The position numbers were made by a program, and so were the translations under genes. A stretch of DNA of 64,000 bases, taken from NCBI GenBank assembly GCA_003134785.1, contig PLCN01000011.1:62001-126000 (forward strand), given 5' to 3'. Under the pieces are notes generated by a model. It worked only from the letters and a program-made list of their open reading frames with translations, made no database searches and was not told the DNA's origin. The stretch's first letter is position 1, and every line of letters begins with the position of its first letter. This document shows, one piece after another, positions 46,425 to 55,700 of this stretch. The DNA comes from Spartobacteria bacterium. GTDB taxonomy: Bacteria; Verrucomicrobiota; Verrucomicrobiia; Chthoniobacterales; UBA10450.

Positions 46425-46448
46425 GGAGACGGCCTGCCCCTCAGGCGG
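46425..46448. repeat. GGAGACGGCCTGCC family repeat, copy 4
   Basis: GGAGACGGCCTGCCC followed by CTCAGGCGG. It lies after the MauE-like gene. Confidence 0.7.
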
Positions 46449-46508
46449 TTTTTGATTGTATTCGTTAGGCGCACTTTCTTATGCTGACAAATAGCCTCCC
46501 GTTATTCC

Positions 46509-46851
46509 ATGAACGTCTTCATAGTGTTGGTGATTGGCGTGGCGATTGGCGTGTTAGATGGAGTCGGCATTTTCTTCGCCCCGGGCGAGCCTTACAAACT
46601 TGAAATTTTTTCGCCGCGATCTGGAAGGAATGTTGGTCAGCCTCATTACCGGCCTTTCTTTGAAGAGGGACAGTCGATGGTGGCACGGAGCAGGTTATGG
46701 ATCGCTCTATGGTTTCGCTTTTGCCCTGGTCGTGTTTCTGGCGAAGGGCGCATTCAAATCCATGGTCGCTCCCTATGTCGTGCCGTCCGGTGTGGTCATG
46801 GGTTTGATCACGGGCGTGCTGGTCGCGAAATTCGCTGTTAGGGAATCTTGA
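46509..46851 (+). pseudogene. Small membrane protein gene, apparently frameshifted
   Basis: Frame one encodes MNVFIVLVIGVAIGVLDGVG, a membrane segment, up to about EPYKLEIF; thereafter its translation becomes basic nonsense. The other frame from about 46612 gives DLEGMLVSLITGLSL, then hydrophobic helices to LVAKFAVRES. The frames join at a run of six T (46606-46611): removing one base would make one protein of about 114 residues with four helices, similar in size to the gene at 11493-11798. It is either a true frameshift, a sequencing error in the homopolymer, or a programmed slip. Confidence 0.6.
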
Positions 46852-46866
46852 TCGAAAAGAAACGCG

Positions 46867-49611
46867 CTAGAGATCAGTGAACGGGTCGCGTTTTGCGATC
46901 GTGCCGCCGGTACCCTGCTGCTCGATCAATTTTGCGATGAGACCGGTCCAGCCAGTTTGGTGGCTCGCGCCCAATCCCGCGCCGCTGTCGCCGTGGAAAT
47001 ATTCGTGGAACCAATACAAGTCGCGATCGTGTTCGGCCTCGAGGGCATCGCCACTAGCCCGCGCGAACGGACGTGCTCCGTTCCCATCGCGCAGCCAGAG
47101 CTTGATCAAACGATTCGATAATTGGTTCGCGATTCCATCGAGCGTTTCGTAGTGCCCGGACCCCGTCGGGCATTCCACTTTGAAATCGTCACCGTAGTAA
47201 TGGTGAAACTTCTGGAGCGACTCGATCAGGAGATAATTGATCGGCAGCCAGATCGGCCCGCGCCAATTGGAATTGCCGCCGAAGATATTCGTTTGCGATT
47301 CGCCCGGATCGTAACTGACCACGCGATCGCCGCCCTCCTCATGCAGAACGTACGGATGCGCCCCGTGATATTTGCTGACGGAGCGAATGCCGTAATCGCT
47401 CAGAAATTCATCCGGATGAAGCATCCGGCGGAGCAGGCATTTCATGCGATGGCCGCGCGTCAATGAAATGAGGCGGCGCTCGCCGGCGCCGGGTTCCTGC
47501 CAGCGCGAGATGAGGCTCGCGAGATCGGGACGATCGTTCAAATACCATTCGAGGCGCTCCTTGAAGCCGGGCATCGCATCGAGCAGCTCGGGCTCGATCG
47601 TCTCCACCGCGAGCAGCGGCATCAATCCGACCAGCGAACGCACGCGCAACGGCAGGTAGCGATCGCCCGGCAGATGAAGCACGTCGTAATAAAATTCATC
47701 CGGTTCGTCCCACAGGCCGATGCCTTTTCCGCCGAGATTATTCATGGCGCCGGCGATCCCGAGAAAATGCTCGAAGAATTTCGTGGCGATATTTTCGTAA
47801 ACCGGATTGGCGCGCGCGAGCTCCAGCGCTATCCGCATCATGTTCAGGCAAAACATTCCCATCCAGCTAGTCCCGTCGCTTTGCTCGAGGTGTCCGCCAT
47901 TCGGCAGCGGCGCGCTCCGGTCGAAAACTCCGATGTTATCGAGACCGAGAAAGCCGCCCTCGAAAATATTCTTGCCCCCGAAATCTTTTCGATTCACCCA
48001 CCAGGTGAAGCCGATCAGCAACTTGTGGAAAACGGTCTCGAGAAAATCGCGATCGCCTTTGCCCGACTGCTTCTCCTCGATCTTGTAGACACGCCACGCG
48101 GCCCAGCCGATCACCGGCGGATTCACGTCGCCGAAGTTCCATTCGTACGCGGGCACCTGGCCGTTCGGATGCTGATACCATTCGCGCAAAATAATATCGA
48201 GCTGGGTTTTGGCGAAATCCGGATCAACCAGCGCGAGCGGCAGGCAATGGAACGCGAGATCCCACGCCGCATACCAGGGGTATTCCCACTTGTCCGGCAT
48301 CGACATGACGCGCTCGTTGTAGAGATGGCGCCACTGGGAGTTGCGGCCGTGCTGGCGCTCCGGCGGCGGAGCCGGCTGGCCCGGATCGCCATCGAGCCAA
48401 TGGTCGATGACGTAGTGATAAAATTGTTTCGACCAAAGCATGCCTGCCAGTGCCTGCCGATGGATGAGGCGGTGTTCCTCGCTCAAACAGGACGCTTCAT
48501 GCGCCGCGTAGAATTGATCCGCCTCGCGCTTCCTTTCTCTGAAGACGGAATCGAAATGCTCGAATGCCTCCTGGTCCAGGATCGAAACGCAAGTTGGCCG
48601 GGGCCTAATTCCAGGTTCGCCCGAAGTGTCCTCTTCGACCGCCTCTCCCACGCGGCCGAACCAGAGGCGCACCACGGCGCTCGCACCAGGCTCAATCGTG
48701 AAGGGGTAATGCGCGGCGGCCTTTGTTCCAACGCGTTCCGGATTCACCGCGCCAGTTCGGCCATCGACAATGAAGTCGTTTATGCCGTCTTTGACGAATG
48801 GGCTTTTGTTCGGTGACGAGAAGAGCCGTTCGGTGTTGGTTTCGTTTTCGGTGAAGAGAAGATCGCGCGCGTCTTCGCAGTGAAGCTTATATTCACCGAG
48901 CCCTGTATGACTGGCCTGGATCGTGAGACAATGGCCGGCCAGATCGGAACTCGCTCGAAGAGCCGGCCGCCGATCGTCCCGTCCCCAGGACCAGGTATTC
49001 CGAAACCACAGCGTGGGCAGGATGTGAAGTTCCGCGGCTTCGGGGCCGCGATTCGTTGCGGTCACGCGGATAAAAAAATCGTCCGGATCCACCTTGGCGT
49101 ATTCGAGTGAGATATCGAAGTAGCGGTGATCGCCCAGAATACCTGTGTCCCACAATTCAAATTCCGGCATCTGCTTCGGCCGGCCGTGATTTGCCGCCAC
49201 CAGTTCTTCGTAGGGAAAGCGCGCTTGCGGATAGCGGTAGAGCATCCGCATGTAGCTGTGCGTAGGGGTGCTATCCGTGTAGAAATAAACTTCTTTCACA
49301 TCTTCGCCGTGAGAACCCTGCGGACCGGTCACGCCGAAGAGGCGTTCTTTCAAGATCGGGTCGCGGCCGTTCCAGAAGGCGAAGGCCAGGCAAAGTCGCT
49401 CCTTAAAATCCGAGATGCCGCCGATCCCATCTTCGCCCCAGCGGAAGGCGCGCGAACGCGCGTGATCGTGCGGAAAATAATTCCACGCGTCGCCGTTTGC
49501 GCTGTAATCCTCGCGGACCGTGCCCCAGGCCCGCTCTGCCAGATAAGGGCCCCACAGATGCCACCGCGCATCCACGCGATTCTCGGCCAGGCGCTCTAGT
49601 TCCGCGTTCAT
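46867..49611 (-). CDS. GH63-type glucosidase
   Basis: The 914-residue protein has no signal peptide and matches bacterial GH63-like (alpha/alpha)6-barrel glucosidases: RAFRWGEDGIGGISD and LCLAFAFWNGRDPI in the N-terminal beta domain, WEYPWYAAWDLAFHCLPLALVDP, NGQVPAYEWNFGDVNPPVIGWA, FLGLDNIGVFDRSAPLPNGG, and GGNSNWRGPIWLPINYLLIE in the barrel. It would remove glucose from alpha-linked sugars, such as mannosylglycerate- or glucosylglycerate-type compounds or oligosaccharides. The cytoplasmic location is inferred. No sugar operon adjoins. Length is typical. Confidence 0.88.
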   Translation of the reverse strand: MNAELERLAENRVDARWHLWGPYLAERAWGTVREDYSANGDAWNYFPHDHARSRAFRWGEDGIGGISDFKERLCLAFAFWNGRDPILKERLFGVTGPQGSHGEDVKEVYFYTDSTPTHSYMRMLYRYPQARFPYEELVAANHGRPKQMPEFELWDTGILGDHRYFDISLEYAKVDPDDFFIRVTATNRGPEAAELHILPTLWFRNTWSWGRDDRRPALRASSDLAGHCLTIQASHTGLGEYKLHCEDARDLLFTENETNTERLFSSPNKSPFVKDGINDFIVDGRTGAVNPERVGTKAAAHYPFTIEPGASAVVRLWFGRVGEAVEEDTSGEPGIRPRPTCVSILDQEAFEHFDSVFRERKREADQFYAAHEASCLSEEHRLIHRQALAGMLWSKQFYHYVIDHWLDGDPGQPAPPPERQHGRNSQWRHLYNERVMSMPDKWEYPWYAAWDLAFHCLPLALVDPDFAKTQLDIILREWYQHPNGQVPAYEWNFGDVNPPVIGWAAWRVYKIEEKQSGKGDRDFLETVFHKLLIGFTWWVNRKDFGGKNIFEGGFLGLDNIGVFDRSAPLPNGGHLEQSDGTSWMGMFCLNMMRIALELARANPVYENIATKFFEHFLGIAGAMNNLGGKGIGLWDEPDEFYYDVLHLPGDRYLPLRVRSLVGLMPLLAVETIEPELLDAMPGFKERLEWYLNDRPDLASLISRWQEPGAGERRLISLTRGHRMKCLLRRMLHPDEFLSDYGIRSVSKYHGAHPYVLHEEGGDRVVSYDPGESQTNIFGGNSNWRGPIWLPINYLLIESLQKFHHYYGDDFKVECPTGSGHYETLDGIANQLSNRLIKLWLRDGNGARPFARASGDALEAEHDRDLYWFHEYFHGDSGAGLGASHQTGWTGLIAKLIEQQGTGGTIAKRDPFTDL

Positions 49612-49696
49612 TTCAGCCGAAGGGATAACGAACCGGGCTCAGCCTGTCGAACAGGAAGTCGCGGAATCGCGGTCGATGTGCCGACGAAATTTTGGA

Positions 49697-50074
49697 TTAG
49701 GATTTCTTCGCCCGATACTTCACCGCGTCGAAGCGTTTGAAATCAGCATCTTGCGTCCAAACGACCGCATGTTCGCTGCGGGCCGTTGCGATAATAATGC
49801 TGTCTGCCATCGGTAGTTTTTCGGAATCGCTTATTTTGGCCGCGTTGAAAGCAAGCCCGGCCGTCAGATCAATGATTCTCCCACGGTAAAGGATTGCCGA
49901 AGCCGCCAGAGCGGCCCTGTCATCCCGCTGTTGCCGGACGCGCTTGTAAACTTCGAAGAGCACGATGGTTGGCACGATCAACTCGCGCTGGTTTTCGATC
50001 GCGGCCGCGAAGAAAGAGGCGTTGGGCCCATCGGCGAAGTACTCCAGCCACGCGGAGGAATCGACGAGATTCAC
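49697..50074 (-). CDS. vapC: VapC-like PIN-domain toxin
   Basis: The 125-residue product begins MNLVDSSAWLEYF with the first PIN Asp, has Glu in LFEVYKRVRQQ, MADSIIIATA with the second Asp and WTQDADFKRFDAV at the end. PIN toxins cut RNA, often tRNA. Its start overlaps the upstream antitoxin stop by four bases (ATGA). All four acidic residues are present so it is probably active. Confidence 0.9.
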   Translation of the reverse strand: MNLVDSSAWLEYFADGPNASFFAAAIENQRELIVPTIVLFEVYKRVRQQRDDRAALAASAILYRGRIIDLTAGLAFNAAKISDSEKLPMADSIIIATARSEHAVVWTQDADFKRFDAVKYRAKKS

Positions 50075-50277
50075 ACGCGATCATTCTCGCGCGGAACATT
50101 GGTATCGATGCCCGTGAGAAATCCTCGCATTTGCCGGGCCGTGCGTACCGGCAGCAGCTCGATATGTCCATCATGCTCAATGACGTTGAAGACGTTGCCC
50201 GGTTTTAGCTTCATCGACGATCGAACTGCTTTCGGAATAACGACCTGGAATTTTGGAGAGAGTGTTGTCCGTGTCAT
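50071..50277 (-). CDS. vapB: AbrB/SpoVT-type antitoxin (VapB-like)
   Basis: The 68-residue product has the swapped-hairpin AbrB fold: TLSPKFQVVIPKAVRSSMKLKPGNVFNVIEHDGHIEL. The C-terminal part (RGFLTGIDTNVPRENDRV) would wrap the PIN toxin. Located just upstream of the toxin with overlapping stop and start. It probably represses its own promoter. Confidence 0.9.
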   Translation of the reverse strand: MTRTTLSPKFQVVIPKAVRSSMKLKPGNVFNVIEHDGHIELLPVRTARQMRGFLTGIDTNVPRENDRV

Positions 50278-50356
50278 AGATCGATAGGTCAGTCGTAAAA
50301 CGGTAGCACGATCGATACCCCAAACAAGGCTGTGCGGCGTGAATCGAAAAGTTGAA

Positions 50357-51952
50357 TCACTCCCACTCGATTGTGCTCGGCGGCTTGCTCGAGATGTCGT
50401 AGCAGACGCGGTTAACGCCTTTGACTTCGTTGATGATGCGGCTGGAAATCCGCGCGAGCAATTCGTAGGGCAACCGGACCCAATCCGCCGTCATGCCGTC
50501 CTGACTTTCCACCACCCGGAGCGCGATCGTGTTTTCATACGTGCGCTGATCGCCCATCACGCCGACCGAGCGCACCGGCAGCAGAACCGCGAACGATTGC
50601 CAGACGCGATAATACCAGTCGGACGCTTTCATTTCGCTCACGACGATGGTATCGGCATCGCGCAAAATCCGGAGCCGTTCCGGCGTCACTTCGCCCAGGA
50701 TTCGCACCGCCAGTCCCGGACCGGGGAACGGCTGGCGATAAACGATCTCTTTCGGCAACCCAAGCTGTAATCCCGCCTGCCGCACTTCGTCTTTGAATAA
50801 TTGCCGAACTGGTTCGACCAGCTCGAAGTGCATCTTCTCCGGCAACCCGCCGACGTTGTGATGGCTTTTGATCACGTGCGCCGGGTTTCCTCCGATCGCG
50901 ACGCTCTCGATCACGTCCGGATAAAGCGTGCCTTGCGCGAGGAAGTGGTAGCCGCCGTGTTCGGCCGATCCGTTGGCCTTGTCTTCCGCGAGTAGTTCCT
51001 CCGTTGCGTGCTCGAACACTTTTACGAATTCGTTGCCGATAATTTTCCGTTTCGTCTCCGGATCGGTCACGCCTTCCAGCAATTTGAGAAACCGATCCGC
51101 CGCTTCCACGTATTTGAGCCGCACGTGAAAGTTCTCCTCGAAAACTCGCTGGACCATTTCTTCTTCGCGCGAGCGCAGCAGTCCGTTGTTGACGAAGATG
51201 CAGGTGAGCTGGTCGCCGATCGCCTTGTGCAAAAGGGCTGCCGTGACCGACGAATCGACGCCGCCGCTGAGCCCGAGCACCACTTTTTGATCGCCCACTT
51301 GTCGCCGCACTCGTTCGCACGCTTCCTCGATGAACGAGCCCATCGTCCAATCCATCGCGCAGCCGCAAATGTGAAAAACGAAATTCTGGAGGATCTCTTT
51401 CCCGCGCGGTGTGTGCGCGACTTCAGGATGAAATTGCAGTCCGTAAAGTTTTCGCTCGGCATCTTCGATCGCGGCGAAGGCTGAGTTTTCCGTATGCGCC
51501 GCCGTCCGAAATCCTTTCGGCATGGCCGTGACCTTGTCGCCGTGGCTGCTCCAGATGTCGATCTGTTCGCCGATGCCGTCGAAAAGTTTCGACCCATTCG
51601 AGACGTGCAGCATACCGGCGCCGTATTCGCGTCGCGCGCTGAATTCCACCTGGCCGCCGAGATGATGTGCCATCAACTGCATCCCGTAGCAAATTCCCAG
51701 CACGGGAATGCCGAGGGAAAAAATCTTCGGGTCGACCTGCGGCGCGCGCTCGTCGTAGACACTCGCCGGCCCGCCCGAGAGCACGATGCCTTTCGGTTTT
51801 AGCTCCGCGACTTCCTCGGCCCCGATATCGAAGTGAACGATCTCCGAGTAAACCTGGCACTCGCGAATGCGCCGCGCGATGACCTGCGTGTACTGCGACC
51901 CGAAATCGAGGATGAGAATCTTGGAATGAGCGGAGGGCGCGGCAGTCTTCAC
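50357..51952 (-). CDS. guaA: GMP synthase (glutamine-hydrolysing)
   Basis: The 531-residue enzyme has the class I amidotransferase domain (Cys in [16 protein letters not shown], His-x-Glu in [10 protein letters not shown]) and the ATP pyrophosphatase P-loop [17 protein letters not shown], then the dimerisation domain ending in KPPSTIEWE. It converts XMP to GMP. The upstream lipoprotein gene ends four bases before the start, so the two are cotranscribed. Length is normal. Confidence 0.98.
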   Translation of the reverse strand: MKTAAPSAHSKILILDFGSQYTQVIARRIRECQVYSEIVHFDIGAEEVAELKPKGIVLSGGPASVYDERAPQVDPKIFSLGIPVLGICYGMQLMAHHLGGQVEFSARREYGAGMLHVSNGSKLFDGIGEQIDIWSSHGDKVTAMPKGFRTAAHTENSAFAAIEDAERKLYGLQFHPEVAHTPRGKEILQNFVFHICGCAMDWTMGSFIEEACERVRRQVGDQKVVLGLSGGVDSSVTAALLHKAIGDQLTCIFVNNGLLRSREEEMVQRVFEENFHVRLKYVEAADRFLKLLEGVTDPETKRKIIGNEFVKVFEHATEELLAEDKANGSAEHGGYHFLAQGTLYPDVIESVAIGGNPAHVIKSHHNVGGLPEKMHFELVEPVRQLFKDEVRQAGLQLGLPKEIVYRQPFPGPGLAVRILGEVTPERLRILRDADTIVVSEMKASDWYYRVWQSFAVLLPVRSVGVMGDQRTYENTIALRVVESQDGMTADWVRLPYELLARISSRIINEVKGVNRVCYDISSKPPSTIEWE

Positions 51953-51955
51953 GGG

Positions 51956-52153
51956 TCAGGGATGCGAATCCGATACCGAAGGTTTGATGTAGGGATCGTC
52001 AGTGTGATCCATCGGGCCGAGTGTTCCTTCTCCTCGTATGCCGCGCTGGAATTTTTCACTCGCTTCCTGCGCGGGCGGTTTCTCGAGTGGATCGGCGCAA
52101 GCACCCAACAGGATCGCGCTCGCGATGCAAAAGGCGGCGGAGAGGGCTTTCAA
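51956..52153 (-). CDS. Small lipoprotein upstream of guaA
   Basis: The 65-residue product has a signal peptide with lipobox LLGACADP (Cys near residue 19) and a short, charged mature part ending VSDSHP. It lies just before guaA, with only three bases between. Family unknown. It resembles small verrucomicrobial-type lipoproteins but I cannot name one. Confidence 0.75.
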   Translation of the reverse strand: MKALSAAFCIASAILLGACADPLEKPPAQEASEKFQRGIRGEGTLGPMDHTDDPYIKPSVSDSHP

Positions 52154-52293
52154 GCATTGAGAATAAGGGGAGCGGCAATCCTTGGCAAGCGAGGAGTGAC
52201 GAGTGACCAGTGACTATTGACGAGTTTTGAAATGCGACGCCGTGGGATCTCTCTTTACTTGTCAGGCGCCACACGTGACTCGTCACTTCCCCA

Positions 52294-52866
52294 ATGATTG
52301 ATTCCGAAGTCTTGCTCCAGGGATACCGGCTCGGCGTCTTTCCCATGGCGATGGATGACGGCGAGATCGAATGGTTCTCGCCCGACCCGCGTGCGATTCT
52401 TCCGCTCGATGGATTCCATGTGCCGCACACATTGGAGCGGATCGTGCGCAAGAAGAGTTTCGAAATCCGAATCAACAGTTCGTTCGCCGAAGTGATGAAA
52501 GAGTGCGCGCAGCGCGCCGAGACCTGGATCAACGCCGAGATCATCGAAAGCTACACGCGCTTGCATCAGCACGGCCACGCCCACTCCGTCGAAGCCTGGC
52601 AGAATGATCAGCTCGCCGGCGGTCTTTACGGCGTCGCGATCGGCGGCGCATTTTTTGGCGAGTCGATGTTTCATCATGTGCGCGACGCCTCCAAGATTGC
52701 GCTGCTCGGCCTCGTGGAAAGATTGCGGCAGCGACGCTTCACGCTCCTCGACACTCAATGGCTCACGCCGCACCTGGCGAAATTCGGTGCCATCGAAATC
52801 CCGCGTGCCCGATATCTCCACCTTCTGAACACCGCCGCGAATCTTTCGCGACGTTTTATAGAATGA
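52294..52866 (+). CDS. aat: Leucyl/phenylalanyl-tRNA-protein transferase
   Basis: The 190-residue protein has GYRLGVFPMAMDDGEIEWFSPDPR, INAEIIESYTRLHQHGHAHSVEAW and GGLYGVAIGGAFFGESMFH, the Aat family motifs. It attaches Leu or Phe to N-terminal Lys or Arg so that the ClpS/ClpAP route can degrade the protein. It is slightly shorter than in E. coli (234). tRNA-Phe follows about 170 bases downstream on the same strand, though this may be coincidence. Confidence 0.95.
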   Translation: MIDSEVLLQGYRLGVFPMAMDDGEIEWFSPDPRAILPLDGFHVPHTLERIVRKKSFEIRINSSFAEVMKECAQRAETWINAEIIESYTRLHQHGHAHSVEAWQNDQLAGGLYGVAIGGAFFGESMFHHVRDASKIALLGLVERLRQRRFTLLDTQWLTPHLAKFGAIEIPRARYLHLLNTAANLSRRFIE

Positions 52867-52873
52867 TCCTACC

Positions 52874-52937
52874 AAGGAGGGGCGGTTACAAACCGCCCTT
52901 TTCGAACCTGTGGGCGGTTTGTAAACTGCCCCTCCTT
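52874..52937. repeat. Palindrome after aat
   Basis: AAGGAGGGGCGGTTACAAACC and GGTTTGTAAACTGCCCCTCCTT face each other, with internal GGCGGTT/AACCGCC pairing. It starts eight bases after the aat stop and is a candidate terminator without T-run. A similar half-element lies near 17291. Confidence 0.75.
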
Positions 52938-52996
52938 GATCTCGCAATCGACGCGGTCTAAACAGCAGGCGCGCGATCAACGACTCCGTTTCTCCC

Positions 52997-53024
52997 TTGC
53001 CCCTTCGACGTATTTTTGCATAGT
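52997..53024 (+). promoter_or_regulatory. Possible promoter of tRNA-Phe
   Basis: TTGCCC (52997) and CATAGT (53019) are separated by 16 bases, with the mature tRNA starting 10 bases after the second box. The match to consensus is moderate. Confidence 0.35.
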
Positions 53025-53034
53025 GCACGCGCGC

Positions 53035-53110
<76 letters not shown>

Positions 53111-53179
53111 CTTTTTCTGGAGCGGAAGGCGTGCTCGCCACTCCGAAACACAGCGAAGGCGATCGCCTGCGTTCGCTCG

Positions 53180-53644
53180 TCACCGTCCGAGAAGTCGCGG
53201 ATCGAATTCGTAATCGATCGGTGCCGCAATGCGGATGCGTTTGAAGTCCGGATGCTCCGGATTCAACAGGAAGTTTCTGTCATCAGGGCTGATTGCACTC
53301 GGCACGGCGAGAATCGCGGAGCGCTGCTCTCGGACCCAGCGATCGCCGATCGCGACCGTCTCCTCAGGCGGAGGAGAGGTTCTCCAGTTCCTCGGCCATT
53401 TCTTAATCGGAAGGTCTTCCATGAGACTATCGGGCCATTCCAAGCGAAAGGCTTTGTATTTCTCCGAGAGAAGCAACGGAACGGTGTGAACGAAAATCTC
53501 TAGCGCGGCCGTTGATTGGTGTTCGCTGACGTAAACGATGCGGACTCCGACGGAACTCCAGCGCCCACCATTGCGCCAGGCGCCTTCGCCGGAAAAGGCG
53601 GTGTTTGCTCGAGTCGCTCGGACAATCCGCCAAGCCGACACCAT
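53180..53644 (-). CDS. RES-domain toxin
   Basis: The 154-residue product has the RES family layout: WRIVRATRANTAFSGEGAWRNGGRW (Arg-x-Gly-Arg type motif), VYVSEHQSTAALEIFVH (Glu-Ser residues of the RES motif) and PEHPDFKRI near the end. RES toxins degrade NAD+. Its start overlaps the stop of the Xre-type antitoxin gene. No frameshift is seen so it is likely functional. Confidence 0.88.
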   Translation of the reverse strand: MVSAWRIVRATRANTAFSGEGAWRNGGRWSSVGVRIVYVSEHQSTAALEIFVHTVPLLLSEKYKAFRLEWPDSLMEDLPIKKWPRNWRTSPPPEETVAIGDRWVREQRSAILAVPSAISPDDRNFLLNPEHPDFKRIRIAAPIDYEFDPRLLGR

Positions 53645-54060
53645 CAGGAATAAACGCCGTAGTCGATGCGTCCCAATAATTTCTCGACTTCACGCGCGCC
53701 AATTTCCGTCTCGGCGTAATCCAGCGGAATGGCGCCGCCGAGTCCCCGCTGCGGGTGTTTCAACCACGCCCTGGCTTTGTCGATGTTGCCAAATATTTCC
53801 ACCGCCTGCTGGAGCAATCGAGCGAAGCGCGTCACTTTATCTGATTCAACCGGTGACAATCGTCCTGAGACCTTGCGCCGTTGCAGGGTCGATCGCGAGA
53901 TCGAAAGTTTTCCGGCCAACTGCTCGAGCGGCAGGTCGATGCTGGTTCGCAACGTCTCGAGTTCACGGAAAGGAAATCCATTCTGAATGCGACGAATTAC
54001 TTCATGCGGATGGTTTTTTTTGGGCGAGACAGGCTTCTTTTCCAAGATTGGAGTCTTCAT
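53644..54060 (-). CDS. Xre/MbcA/ParS-type antitoxin
   Basis: I use the start MKTPILEKKPVSPKK; the open frame upstream is not credible. The 138-residue product has a helix-turn-helix region LAGKLSISRSTLQRRKVSGRLSPVESDKVTRFARL and a C-terminal toxin-binding domain (IFGNIDKARAWLKHPQRGLGGAIPLDYAETEIG), as in antitoxins paired with RES toxins. It would neutralise the toxin and repress the operon. Confidence 0.9.
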   Translation of the reverse strand: MKTPILEKKPVSPKKNHPHEVIRRIQNGFPFRELETLRTSIDLPLEQLAGKLSISRSTLQRRKVSGRLSPVESDKVTRFARLLQQAVEIFGNIDKARAWLKHPQRGLGGAIPLDYAETEIGAREVEKLLGRIDYGVYS

Positions 54061-54221
54061 ACGTTTAGCTCCACCGGTTTCAATTGACACAATATGATGC
54101 TTCAAGTGAACAGTGTCAATTCCCAATCGGATAGTGCGGTTGACGCAGTCCGTGCCGCAAACCCAAAGTGAAACGACGCTTGGCACAACCGCCACGCAAC
54201 CTTTATTGATCGTTAACACCC

Positions 54222-55679
54222 GTGAGCATTGAACCAGTTCAGATTCGAAATTTTATCGACGACCGATTTGTTGAGCCGGTTGGTGGAAAGTATCTCGACA
54301 ACATCGAGCCGGCGACGGGAAAGGCATATTCGCAGGTTCCGGACAGCGACAGTCGCGATGTCGAGTTGGCCGTTGCTGCCGCCGAGAAGGCGTTCGGGGA
54401 TTGGTCTCGGACACCGGCGATGGATCGATCTGGCATCCTGCTGCGCATCTCCGACCTGATCGAGCGCGATCTCGAGAAGTTCGCGCGAGCGGAGTCGATC
54501 GACACCGGCAAGCCGCTCTCTCTCGCGCGCGGGCTCGACATTCCGCGGGCCGCGAGCAATTTCCGCTTTTTCGCGACCGCGATTCTGCACACCGAAAACG
54601 AAGCGCACGTCACCGATGGCATCGCCTTCAACTACACGCTGCGGCAACCGCGCGGCATCGCCGGATTGATTTCGCCGTGGAACCTGCCGCTCTACCTGTT
54701 GAGCTGGAAGATCGCGCCCGCGATCGCGTGCGGAAACACGGCCGTTGCCAAACCGAGCGAGCTGACGCCGATGACGGCCCACTTGTTGTGCGAAATTTGT
54801 CGGGAAGCCGGGCTGCCAAACGGCGTGCTCAATGTTGTACACGGCACGGGACCGAATGTCGGCGCCGCAATCACCGCGCATCCGAAGATCGGCACCATTT
54901 CATTCACCGGCGGGACAGTCACGGGACGCAAAGTGGCCGAAACCTGCGCGCCGATGTTCAAGAAAGTTTCGCTGGAGCTGGGCGGGAAGAATCCGAATAT
55001 CGTCTTCGCGGACGCCGATCAGAACGCGGCCATCGCCGGCAGTTTGCGATCATCGTTCGCAAATCAGGGACAGGTCTGTCTCTGCGGTTCGCGCGTTTTT
55101 GTCGAACGTTCGGCCTATCCCGAATTCGTCGAGCGTTTCGTTGCGGCAGCGTCGAAGCTGAAAATCGGCGACCCGCTCGAAGCCGCGACCGATCAAGGCG
55201 CGATCGTATCGAAGACGCAGCTCGACAAGGTGAAGTTTTATGTCGATCTCGCGAAGCAGGAAGGCGGAAAGATCGTGCTGGGCGGCTCGACGCCGAAGTC
55301 GATTAATGAGCGTTGCGAGACAGGTTATTTTTTCCCGCCGACGGTCATCACCGATTTGCCGGTCTCATGCCGCGTCAACCGCGAAGAAATCTTCGGCCCG
55401 GTCGTCACCATCACTCCCTTCGACAACGAAGAAGAAGTCATCGGCTACGCTAACGACAACGAATACGGTCTGGCCTCGAGCGTATGGACTCAGAACCTGA
55501 ATCGCGCGCATCGGGTCGCGGAGAAAATTCACACTGGAACAGTATGGGTAAACTGTTGGCTCGTGCGCGATCTGCGCGTTCCTTTCGGCGGCATGAAACA
55601 AAGCGGGGTCGGCCGCGAAGGCGGCGACGAAGCGCTCCGCTTCTTCACCGAGCCAAAGAACGTCTGCATTGCGAAGTAA
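54222..55679 (+). CDS. Aldehyde dehydrogenase, ALDH8/2-aminomuconic semialdehyde type
   Basis: GTG start; the 485-residue enzyme has LISPWNLPLYLLSWKIAPA, LELGGKNPN with the catalytic Glu, and NQGQVCLCGSRVF with the catalytic Cys. The segment VWVNCWLVRDLRVPFGGMKQSGVGREGG resembles human ALDH8A1 and bacterial 2-hydroxymuconic/2-aminomuconic semialdehyde dehydrogenases. These act in tryptophan/kynurenine or catechol meta-cleavage degradation. No such dioxygenase adjoins. A divergent promoter shared with the RES/Xre antitoxin is likely. Confidence 0.85.
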   Translation: MSIEPVQIRNFIDDRFVEPVGGKYLDNIEPATGKAYSQVPDSDSRDVELAVAAAEKAFGDWSRTPAMDRSGILLRISDLIERDLEKFARAESIDTGKPLSLARGLDIPRAASNFRFFATAILHTENEAHVTDGIAFNYTLRQPRGIAGLISPWNLPLYLLSWKIAPAIACGNTAVAKPSELTPMTAHLLCEICREAGLPNGVLNVVHGTGPNVGAAITAHPKIGTISFTGGTVTGRKVAETCAPMFKKVSLELGGKNPNIVFADADQNAAIAGSLRSSFANQGQVCLCGSRVFVERSAYPEFVERFVAAASKLKIGDPLEAATDQGAIVSKTQLDKVKFYVDLAKQEGGKIVLGGSTPKSINERCETGYFFPPTVITDLPVSCRVNREEIFGPVVTITPFDNEEEVIGYANDNEYGLASSVWTQNLNRAHRVAEKIHTGTVWVNCWLVRDLRVPFGGMKQSGVGREGGDEALRFFTEPKNVCIAK

Positions 55680-55700
55680 GGTTAGCGCGAACCTTCAGCC

